A DNA stretch of 64,000 bases from a virus, in the IMG/VR virus record IMGVR_UViG_3300032240_002475, positions 58,291 to 122,290 of that record. One strand, written 5' to 3'. The notes under the pieces were generated by a model, which did not search any database, was not told the origin of the DNA, and saw only the letters and a program-made list of their open reading frames with translations. Below are positions 54,701 to 62,200 of the stretch, piece by piece; positions within the stretch are counted from its first letter, which is position 1, and each line of letters opens with the position of its first letter. A program made the position numbers and the translations under genes.

Positions 54701-54956
54701 AGCTGTAAGATTATTGTTTGAACAAAACGACCAAATAGTTAGACAACAATTCTTAGATAGTGTTAACCCAATCTTAGATGCTATTAGAAGAGACAGAGGT
54801 TTATACGATTTCCGTGTAACAGTTTCTTCATCACCTGAAGATTTGGATAGAAATACTTTAACAGGTAAAATTTACTTAAAACCTACGAAGGCGTTAGAAT
54901 TTATAGACATTGAATTCTTTATTACTCCAACAGGAGCTTCGTTTGAAAATATCTAA
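51744..54956 (+). CDS. Tail sheath protein, T4 gp18-like
   Basis: 1070 aa, against 659 in T4. N-terminal core (VYVSPGVYTSETDLSFVAQ, 10-28; GLVGETIKGP; FVTRIL near 95-100) and C-terminal core (RKLISAVAVRLLFEQND, about 980-996, and DFRVTVSSSPEDLD near 1029-1042) are typical of contractile sheaths. Roughly 400 extra residues, rich in Ser, Tyr, Asn and Gly, lie between them and should be exposed on the sheath surface. It contracts to drive the tube into the host. Followed by a strong terminator. Confidence 0.92.
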   Translation: MATAQANQKVYVSPGVYTSETDLSFVAQSVGVTTLGLVGETIKGPAFEPIFITNYDEFQAYFGGTEPTKFVNTQIPKYEAAYIAKSYLQQSNQLFVTRILGLSGYDAGPSWSIKVTANVDPSTIGLNPEMGNSWSAVFTGYSSGSTVEFIAGSLPPQVSANFNQQYRLSDGSTSTYNADFNNNLSSVIDDNTLSSTTVSFYGAIPGYDYWPIVSQYSNQINQYNCSTNNLETNDLNSDSNDSWYYANFNNYMDNNYSGYSFYYSVTALQSGGTGAFTGTVSGEYYNFSGTAYSEYNNMVVATLRSRGVSLYANSSDSEYHGPVYEVSGTSDVTMVCTNQYSGVTNSPYAHFLISGITRNGDNFSLESSLLAADSKYITKVLGVDNFGKPRNEVPLFVEEIYPGSLSYAYNQGYIKGLSCDLIALEDARSENSQSIAYKVEKYQSPETPYLVSELRGNMVYKLFKFISISDGDAANVEVKVSIANLSFNNMTFDVLVRNFYDTDANPVVIEKFTNCNMDPASNNFVAKKIGSSNGEFALISKFVMVEMADNYPINAIPCGFYGYTQREYESDANISPVPKFKTKYFYPGEVVYNPPFNVPSGASNATESAGDIVRRTYLGFSSQYGIDESFLTYKGKQNPLNWVDSALPVEGAPWNYLSKGFHMDSGATVVTISNTYQTSGQTAFECGVADFRYDPETQENPYYFIYSRKYTVCFAGGFDGWDVYREWRTNEDRFQLGASGYLAGASSSTRYPTATGQGLFKRIVVQNNTQDFANTDYYAYLLGILTFANPEATNINVFATSSIDYVNNSNLVEETINMVQYSRADSVYIATTPDYRMYTPDGTNQFDVIYPQEAVDNLDNTGIDSNYTATYYPWILVRDTVNNTQIYLPPTGEVCRNLALTDNIAFPWFASAGYTRGLVNSIKARRKLTQEDRDTLYQGRINPIATFSDVGTVIWGNKTLQVADSALNRLNVRRLLLQARKLISAVAVRLLFEQNDQIVRQQFLDSVNPILDAIRRDRGLYDFRVTVSSSPEDLDRNTLTGKIYLKPTKALEFIDIEFFITPTGASFENI

Positions 54957-54966
54957 TAAAAAATAT

Positions 54967-54991
54967 GGGGGAGTTTATCTCCCCCTTTTTT
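54967..54991 (+). terminator. Intrinsic terminator after the sheath gene
   Basis: Perfect GGGGGAG/CTCCCCC stem, 5-base loop and six T. It lies 8 bases before the next ATG at 55000. Confidence 0.92.
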
Positions 54992-54999
54992 AGCCAAAC

Positions 55000-55830
55000 A
55001 TGAGAACAAAAATAACAGAAGGATTTAAAGGGGAAGGTTCACCAGATTTAAAATATTATGCATTTGATTGGGATGATAATATTGTGCACATGCCAACTAA
55101 AATTATTGTTAAAGATGATAATGGTGATGAAGTTGGAATGAGTACTGATGACTTCGCAGAACATAGACATCATATTGGAAAAAAACCTTTTGATTATAAA
55201 GGGAAAACTATTGTTGGATTTGCTGAAAATCCTTTTAGAAATTTTAGAACTGAGGGAGACAAAGAATTTTTGGTTGATGCTATGAGAGCTAAAACAGGGC
55301 CAGCATTTGACGATTTTAAAGAAGCGATTAATAACGGTTCAATTTTTTCGATTATAACCGCAAGAGGACATAATCCAAATACTTTAAAACAAGCAGTATA
55401 CAATTATATTATAGATGGTTTTCATGGGATAGACAAAGACCAACTAATTAAAAACTTAAAAAAATATAGAACGTTTGTCGATGAAGATGACATGAGTGAC
55501 GAAGATTTAATCAAATCATATTTAGAATTGAACAAATACCACCCTGTTTCTTTCGGAGACGATAAAGGAGCCCAAAATCCCGAAGAAGCGAAGGTTCGTG
55601 CTATGGATGATTTTGTAAATTATATAAAAGCAATGTCAGCAGTATTAAATAAAAAAGCTTATTTAAAAAATGATATAAGTAATAAATTTGTACCAGCAAA
55701 ACCTACTATAGGATTTTCAGATGATGATATAAGAAATGTAGAAGTAATGAATAAACATTTTAAAGATAAACCAGATAATATAGTTAAGACTTATTCTACT
55801 GCTGGAGGAGCTAAAAAGGAAGTAAAATAA
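55000..55830 (+). CDS. HAD-superfamily hydrolase-like protein
   Basis: 276 aa. HAD motif I FDWDDNI with nucleophile Asp23 and Asp25, motif II in IITARGHN (about 114-121), and acidic motif IV in SFGDDKGAQ (about 186-194). A 55-residue insert after motif I would form the cap. Intact, unlike the HAD-like protein at 12353-12949. It lies between the sheath and tube genes, and its first residues (KITEGFKGEG) resemble the targeting-like motif. A phosphatase of nucleotides or DNA ends is possible; substrate unknown. Confidence 0.7.
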   Translation: MRTKITEGFKGEGSPDLKYYAFDWDDNIVHMPTKIIVKDDNGDEVGMSTDDFAEHRHHIGKKPFDYKGKTIVGFAENPFRNFRTEGDKEFLVDAMRAKTGPAFDDFKEAINNGSIFSIITARGHNPNTLKQAVYNYIIDGFHGIDKDQLIKNLKKYRTFVDEDDMSDEDLIKSYLELNKYHPVSFGDDKGAQNPEEAKVRAMDDFVNYIKAMSAVLNKKAYLKNDISNKFVPAKPTIGFSDDDIRNVEVMNKHFKDKPDNIVKTYSTAGGAKKEVK

Positions 55831-55881
55831 GAATACCACTTTTAAAAAATTAAGTAAATAGAAAAATTTTTGAAAAGGATA

Positions 55882-55888
55882 TATTTAT
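55882..55888 (+). promoter_or_regulatory. TATTTAT late-type motif of the tube gene
   Basis: TATTTAT 32 bases before the ATG at 55921, in a 90-base gap; spacing and A-rich leader resemble those of the sheath gene. Confidence 0.55.
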
Positions 55889-55920
55889 CGTTATAAACAT
55901 AGAAACAAAATTTAAATAAT

Positions 55921-56409
55921 ATGGCTGATTTACTGATGAAAATGCCGATTCCTTATGAACCGAAACGTCAAAACCGATTCATTTTAAGGTTTCCATCAAG
56001 CTTAGGAATTAATGAGTGGTTTGTAGAGTCTGCAGCTAGACCCCACATCACAATTACCCCAACAGAAATACCATTCTTGAATACTTCAACTTTTGTTGCA
56101 GGTAGATTCAACTGGCAAACGATTAACGTTGTCTTTAGAGACCCAATTGGTCCTTCAGCAGCTCAAGCACTTATGGAATGGGTTCGTCTACACGCCGAGT
56201 CAGTTACAGGTCGTATGGGTTACGCTGCAGGTTACAAGAAAGACATTGACCTTGAGATGTTAGACCCAACTGGAGTTGTCGTTGAGAAATGGATTTTGTA
56301 TGGTACATTCTTAACAGATGTTAACTTTAACAACTTAGCATACAACACAGATGGTTTGGCAACAATCGCAGCTACATTAAGAATGGACAGATGTGTGTTA
56401 GTTTACTAA
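55921..56409 (+). CDS. Tail tube protein, T4 gp19-like
   Basis: 162 aa, same size as T4 gp19 (163). RQNRFILRFPSSLG near the start, then IPFLNTSTFVAGRFNW and WVRLHAESVTGRMGYAAGYK fit the T4-type tube fold. It polymerises into the DNA channel inside the sheath. Followed by a terminator hairpin at 56442-56480, which would give high tube expression relative to the downstream chaperone. Confidence 0.92.
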   Translation: MADLLMKMPIPYEPKRQNRFILRFPSSLGINEWFVESAARPHITITPTEIPFLNTSTFVAGRFNWQTINVVFRDPIGPSAAQALMEWVRLHAESVTGRMGYAAGYKKDIDLEMLDPTGVVVEKWILYGTFLTDVNFNNLAYNTDGLATIAATLRMDRCVLVY

Positions 56410-56412
56410 TAC

Positions 56413-56419
56413 TATTTAT
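56413..56419 (+). promoter_or_regulatory. TATTTAT motif before a hairpin
   Basis: TATTTAT 4 bases after the tube stop and 63 bases before the ATG at 56483. A terminator hairpin lies between, so any transcript begun here would carry the hairpin in its leader. Confidence 0.35.
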
Positions 56420-56441
56420 AAAAAATTAATTACAATTATAT

Positions 56442-56480
56442 TTAACCGTAAAGCACATAAACTTTACGGTTAATTTTTTT
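56442..56480 (+). terminator. Terminator hairpin abutting the chaperone gene
   Basis: Perfect 12-base stem TTAACCGTAAAG/CTTTACGGTTAA, 8-base loop, then seven T; the ATG at 56483 follows after two bases. Readthrough would set chaperone level below that of tube. Confidence 0.85.
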
Positions 56481-56482
56481 AT

Positions 56483-57226
56483 ATGGATAATCAATCAAGA
56501 GAATACGGACAATCAAACTTTTCCCTACCACACGATGTAGTACCACTACCATCTCAAGGTATATTCTACAAAAACAAAAAGAAGTCTATCAAAGTCGGTT
56601 ATTTAACGGCAAATGATGAAAACATACTACTAGCAGGTGGTGATGACATGACTCAAAATTTATTAAGGTCTAAAATTTACGAACCAGATTTACGTATTGA
56701 TGAGATGATTGAAGGTGACGTTGAAGCCATCTTAATCTTTTTAAGAAATACGGCATTTGGTCCTGAAATGGAATTAACATTGACAGACCCAGAAACAAAA
56801 AAACCATTCCAAACAAAAGTTATGTTAGACCAACTTGCTATTATGCAAGGTCAATTACCTGGAGAGGATGGGACATTTATTACAACATTACCAAAATCAC
56901 AAACAACTGTTAAATTGAAACCATTGACTTATGGTGAGATTTTGGAGAACCAAAGAATTATTAATTCTTATCCACAAGGAAGAGTTGCCCCAAGAGCAAC
57001 ACTTAGACTTCAGAAAGAAATTATTGAAGCTAATGGAACTACCGACAAAGGTGAGATTGCAAAATTAATTGACCAAATGCCGATTGCGGATTCAAAACAT
57101 ATCAGACAATTTATGGATGATAATGAACCAAGATTGGATATGAGACGAGTTGTTATAGCCCCATCAGGAGAAAAACTAACAGTTAATGTTGGTTTTGGGG
57201 TGGACTTTTTTCGTCCTTTCTTCTGA
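56483..57226 (+). CDS. T4 gp26-like baseplate/tail assembly protein (zero frame)
   Basis: 247 aa. LPSQGIFYKNKKKSIKVGYLTANDENIL (22-49, broken here for reading: LPSQGIFY then VGYLTANDENIL) and IDEMIEGDVEAILIFLRNTAFG match the T4 baseplate gp26 family (PF12322). Its place between tube and tape measure is where tail assembly chaperones with programmed frameshifts lie in other phages. The frame ends at TGA 57224-57226, while a good coding frame continues in +1 to 57365. Confidence 0.7.
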   Translation: MDNQSREYGQSNFSLPHDVVPLPSQGIFYKNKKKSIKVGYLTANDENILLAGGDDMTQNLLRSKIYEPDLRIDEMIEGDVEAILIFLRNTAFGPEMELTLTDPETKKPFQTKVMLDQLAIMQGQLPGEDGTFITTLPKSQTTVKLKPLTYGEILENQRIINSYPQGRVAPRATLRLQKEIIEANGTTDKGEIAKLIDQMPIADSKHIRQFMDDNEPRLDMRRVVIAPSGEKLTVNVGFGVDFFRPFF

Positions 57227-57365
57227 TTATAGGAAAGGTCAGCTCGATGAGTTCTACTATTTGAGTACTCTAATGAACATTTCATACAACGATTTTTTGA
57301 ATATGCCATTGTTTATGAGAAAATATCTCTTAGATAAATGGATTGAAGAACATAAAAAGGACTGA
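57186..57365 (+). CDS. Shifted-frame extension of the tail assembly protein
   Basis: The frame +1 relative to the zero frame is open from an ATG at 57186 to TGA at 57363-57365. From 57219 it reads as real protein (SSDYRKGQLDEFYYLSTLMN, then SYNDFLNMPLFMRKYLLDKW). It is probably fused to the gp26-like protein by +1 (or -2) frameshifting at TTT-TTT-C (57206-57212), where tRNA-Phe can move from UUU to UUC. An independent 59-residue gene starting at 57186 is the alternative. The stop lies inside the terminator stem. Confidence 0.6.
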   Translation: MLVLGWTFFVLSSDYRKGQLDEFYYLSTLMNISYNDFLNMPLFMRKYLLDKWIEEHKKD

Positions 57366-57380
57366 AAAATCAGTCCTTTT
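57355..57380 (+). terminator. Intrinsic terminator after the shifted frame
   Basis: Perfect 11-base stem AAAAGGACTGA/TCAGTCCTTTT with AAAA loop. It includes the shifted-frame stop codon and is followed at once by the late motif at 57382. Confidence 0.85.
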
Positions 57381-57381
57381 G

Positions 57382-57388
57382 TATTTAT
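57382..57388 (+). promoter_or_regulatory. TATTTAT late-type motif of the tape-measure gene
   Basis: TATTTAT 23 bases before the ATG at 57412, immediately after a terminator, so a new transcript must begin here. Confidence 0.55.
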
Positions 57389-57411
57389 ATAATATCTAAT
57401 AACATTACGTA

Positions 57412-59256
57412 ATGGCAAACGAACCAAAAAAAGGGATAAAAGATTTTTTACAGGAAGACATTGCTGACCAGTTTAAAATAAGTGGTGATGATTTTGCGGA
57501 AGCTCTCGAAAAAATGGTTAGCATGGGTAACCAAGTTAACAAGACATTTGGCCAGGCTAGGGCAAGAATTACTGAACTTCAGACCGCGGTAGTTGATGCA
57601 ACCCCTGGAGTTAATAAGTTAGGTGGTAGTATTGAACAAGTTAGTCAAGCAATACAAGAAATCGCTCTTGCTTCAAGAAGAAACGTTGTGGCAAATGCTG
57701 AGGACATTGAAAAATTATATGCATCTGCCAAAGTACTTAAAACAACAGTTGGAGAACTAGCGGAGTCATTTCAAAATGTTGGGGTCGGTATTTCTGAAAT
57801 TGGGCCTGAATTAGAAAAATCTGTAAAATATATTCAAAATATTGGAGGAAACGTTGAACAAGTTATGAAATCTGTTCAGGCTAACATGGAACAGATGAAC
57901 CGTTACCAGTTTGAAGGTGGTGTTCAGGGGTTAACAAAAATGGCGGCCCAAGCGTCAATGTTAAGGTTTAGTATGAGCGAGACCTTCCAATTAGCTGAAA
58001 AAGTATTAACACCTGAGGGAGCTATTGAAACAGCTGCGGCATTCCAAAGATTAGGAGTATCAGCTGGAGCATTGGCCGACCCATTCCAATTAATGAACCA
58101 ATCCATTAATGACCCGCAAGGTCTACAAGATGGTTTAGTGAATGTTGCAAAACAGTTTGCAGAGTTTGATGAAAAAACAAAAACTTTCAAGATTAATCCC
58201 CAAGGAGTTTTGACTTTAAGAGAAATGCAAACTCAAACAGGAGTTAGTGCTAAAGAAATGAGTAAAATGGCTTTAGCTGCTGCAGAGTTGGATAAAAGAT
58301 TGAGTGATGTTAATAGGGCTGGACTTAAATTTGCTAGTGAAGATGACAAACAATATTTGGCAAACATTGCTAAAATGGGCGAATCAGGAAAGTATGAAGT
58401 TGAACTTAAAGATGGTACTAAAAAAGATTTAGCCAATTTGAATCAGGATGAGTTTGATGAGTTAATCAAGGCTCAAAAAGACCAACCTAAAACAATGGAA
58501 GACATTGCTAGAGCTCAAATGGGCGTTTCTGAAATTATTAAAGGGGATGTTAGTGCTATTAGAACTGCGTTATTAGGTGGACTTGTTTCTGCAAGACCAA
58601 TTCAACAAACAGTTGAAGGTGTCAGAAGAGGTGCAACAACTCTATCTAGTGCTGCTGCAAATCAACTCGATTCGCCAAAGGCTGTTAGGACTGAGGTAGA
58701 AACTGGATTCAAAGATGTTAATCAGTTGATAAAAGATATGCAAAACAAAAACATTAAATTTACTGATGCATTATCTAGTTATTTCTCGAGACTTGGAAAA
58801 CAAACTGAAGGTATTGAAGCAAAATTCAAAGGTGCGTTGTTAAAGGCTTTAGAAGACGCTCAAAAAAATACCACAAATCAAACAGGTGTTGAAAGACTTC
58901 TCAAGAGTGGGTATGGAAAAGTTTTAAATGCTGCGGGAGTTCAACAAAATCAAAATGCATCAATAACATCTTTAATTGAGGGAAATAAAAGTACCCAACA
59001 AATACAAAACGAAGTTAAATCAATTGCTAACCAAGGAGGTTCACAAGTAAAATCTCAAGTTGACTTTGGTGGTGGAATTAAGATAGATGTGAATTTTAAC
59101 GGAACGGATATAAATTTAACACCACAACAAAAAGAACAATTTACAAAAATGTTTGTTGAAAAAATGAATTCAACCGACATGAAAAATTATATTCTTAATA
59201 TAAATGCCCCAAATAACCCGACAAAAGCACCTACAGGAAAAACGCTTAGTCCATAA
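57412..59256 (+). CDS. Tape-measure-like tail protein
   Basis: 614 aa, almost all helix, Ala/Gln/Lys-rich, with long coiled-coil stretches (about 20-150) and a middle part (about 160-300) resembling the conserved region of phage tail tape measures. It follows tube and chaperone genes as in most tailed phages. It would set tail length and be ejected first into the host. At 614 residues it is short for a large myophage, so part of this role may be carried by the giant next protein. Confidence 0.65.
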   Translation: MANEPKKGIKDFLQEDIADQFKISGDDFAEALEKMVSMGNQVNKTFGQARARITELQTAVVDATPGVNKLGGSIEQVSQAIQEIALASRRNVVANAEDIEKLYASAKVLKTTVGELAESFQNVGVGISEIGPELEKSVKYIQNIGGNVEQVMKSVQANMEQMNRYQFEGGVQGLTKMAAQASMLRFSMSETFQLAEKVLTPEGAIETAAAFQRLGVSAGALADPFQLMNQSINDPQGLQDGLVNVAKQFAEFDEKTKTFKINPQGVLTLREMQTQTGVSAKEMSKMALAAAELDKRLSDVNRAGLKFASEDDKQYLANIAKMGESGKYEVELKDGTKKDLANLNQDEFDELIKAQKDQPKTMEDIARAQMGVSEIIKGDVSAIRTALLGGLVSARPIQQTVEGVRRGATTLSSAAANQLDSPKAVRTEVETGFKDVNQLIKDMQNKNIKFTDALSSYFSRLGKQTEGIEAKFKGALLKALEDAQKNTTNQTGVERLLKSGYGKVLNAAGVQQNQNASITSLIEGNKSTQQIQNEVKSIANQGGSQVKSQVDFGGGIKIDVNFNGTDINLTPQQKEQFTKMFVEKMNSTDMKNYILNINAPNNPTKAPTGKTLSP

Positions 59257-59276
59257 ATAAAAAATAGTCCTTAACC

Positions 59277-59283
59277 TATTTAT
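59277..59283 (+). promoter_or_regulatory. TATTTAT late-type motif
   Basis: TATTTAT 15 bases before the ATG at 59299, in the 42-base gap after the tape-measure gene. Confidence 0.5.
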
Positions 59284-59298
59284 TAATTAAAGATATTA

Positions 59299-62200
59299 AT
59301 GGGAAGTCCTTTAGATTTTATAAATTCGGATGGTTTTAGAAAGAAGCTTGTCACAAGGAATTTAACTCCTTATGCTAAAGCCCCTAATCGACCTACGCCC
59401 CCAATTAATTTTGAATATATTCAATCAGACTCATCTGTTCAAGATAGTCCCGACCAATTAATAGATGAGCCAAGTTTTGCTAATCAACTATATCCACTTA
59501 ATCAATATGGTAACGACGGTGGTTACGAACAAGTTCCAGACCCAAATGGTTTGTTAAATATTAAATCAAACGAAGGTGAATACGGATTTCAAGATGCTCA
59601 CATTGTAGACCAATCATTACCTGAATCACAAAAATGGAAACCACTGAATGTTTATTCAAATGGTTCTCAAATACAATTAGATAGTGCAGAGTTTTTTAGT
59701 TCTTTAGATAAACCACAAACAACAAACAATTATAACAACCAACCATATCCAACAACATTTGTACCATCAAGTTATAATCCCGTTTCAATTTTATTATCAC
59801 CAGACCCCTCGGGAAGTAATGGTTTTGTAAGTCAAGATTCCTATATTGTTAAATTAGGGGCTCAAACACTAAGAAAAGAGTTTGAGGCAAGAATTGCCGC
59901 ACAGATTAGAAAAGATACTTTAGGTAGAGCCAATGTTTTGAACATCAATAGTGGAACAGACCTTGTTAATATTTTGACAGGGAACGTACCGTTAATTGAA
60001 CCAAACTATACAATCACAGTTGACGCCAATCCTATTTTGGCGGCAACCAACTTTGCGTTAAGACTTGCGGGTAGTATATTACCTGTGTCACCAATCCCTG
60101 GTTCGTATTGGGATACAAGTATTAATACAGGACAACCTGGTACAATACAACAAACCTTATTGGGTAATCCTCAAAGTGTAGTCTCTAAGTTTTTCAATAA
60201 ATTATTAGGTGGAGGACAAACAGGTACTCAAATATTTTATAACAATACAGGACCAGGGCAAAAGTCATTATTGTTTAAAAACATTGACTATAACAGATAC
60301 AAACCAAACTACGATAGAACTTTATTAAATAGACTTGGGGGTGCACTTGTCGGAGCTACAACAAACAACTCAAATTATTATGTCGGTTCAATCACTGCAG
60401 ACCCGTCAAGAGTGTTTTCGCCTGGTGGTGAAGTTCCCGTTAATCAATTTGGACAAGAACAACAAGACCCTGTTTATGGACCTTCTGAGTTAGCTCAACT
60501 TTATGAAGGACCAAGTAAGGAGATTAGATTAGGTGCGAACGGACCTACATATTCAAGCGGTGGAGGTATTGAGGGCGGTTTTACATGGGTGTCGCCAAAA
60601 TATAAAGGAAACGCTGGAAAGACTGTAGGTGTTGGTGGAGTAATAGTAAGACAAAACTCTGACTTTAAACCATCATCATATAATTCAACTGAATCAACAG
60701 AAAGAACGCTTAAGGGTGGTTCTATATTAGAAAAGACTCAAAGAATCATTGATAGTCAACCACAGGGTGGTAAAAGATTACAACACGTTGGAAATGCAAT
60801 TGACCAAGTTAGTAAAGTTTTTAATGATGGATATAAAGAATTAACTAAAGGTTCAAGAGTATTAACATATGTTGGTTCAATTGGTAATGAGGTTGGTACT
60901 GAATATTGTAGAGTATTTGCAAAAGATATACCATATCTACAGTACAATGATTTACAAAAAACTGATGGTATTACGACTGAAGGAAGAAGATTCTCTGATT
61001 CTGTTTTAGATAAGACATATAATTTAAATATATATCCAAACAAACAAGAGGGAGGGAAAGATTCAACAAACCTTATCGGTTCAACAACTAATGCCTATGC
61101 TAAAAAGTATATGTTCTCTTTAGAAAATTTAGCATGGAGAACTTCAAGTACTCCAGGATTTACTGTCTCTGACTTAGCTATATGTGAAAGAGGACCTAAC
61201 GGTGGTAGAGTTATGTGGTTCGCACCTTATGGATTGACATTTAGTGAAAACACTTCAACAAACTGGAATCAAAGTGATTTTTTAGGTAGACCTGAACCAA
61301 TATATACGTATAAAAATACATCGAGAACAGGTTCATTATCTTGGAAAATAGTTGTTGACCATCCGTCAGTGTTGAATGTTATTGTTAATAAAGTTTTAAA
61401 TAATGAGACAAACAAAGCAAGAATTGATGGAATGTTAGATTCGTTTTTTGCGGGATGTTTAAAATACGACTTGTATGCTTTGGCAAAAAAATATTATAAT
61501 GTGCCTCCAGGCGATTTATACTTGTTACAACAAGCTATTACAAGTAAAACAATTACCAAAGAACAAATGCAATACTCAATCAATACCATTCAAACAGGTA
61601 AAGATGGGGGTCAAGGTCAAGACGTTGCTGGAAATCCAACAACAAACCCATTTGAAAAATGGAATAACACCGCATTTTATTTTGGGAATGATTATCCTAA
61701 ACCAAATACAACAATAAATTATACAGAAGAATATACTAGATATACTTCTGATGCTAATAAAAATTACTACAAAACAAAATCACCATCAACTGCTGAACAA
61801 ACATCATTGTTTTTTACAAATGTTGTAGAGGCTAACTACAAACAAATGCAAGAGTTGGCAAATGAACTTGATAAACAATTTACACAAAATCCCGAGGGTA
61901 CAGTAACAATTTATTTTACTTCAAGTTGTTCCGCACCAGCTTCAATAGAATATAACAAAAAATTATCTCAAAGAAGAATAGACGCATCAATCAAATTTTT
62001 TGCTGAAAATGAAAAGACAAAAAAATATTATGTTACCAAAAGATTATTATTACAAACAGACCCAACAAAAAACCCAACTAAAGACCCTGCCAAAAATGTT
62101 GGTGTATTAGGAGAAGAAGCACAAGTAAAACAAATTGACCCAAAAACAGGGTCAGTAATTGCGGGACAAAAAATTATTTGTACTGATGCAAATAGTAGCG

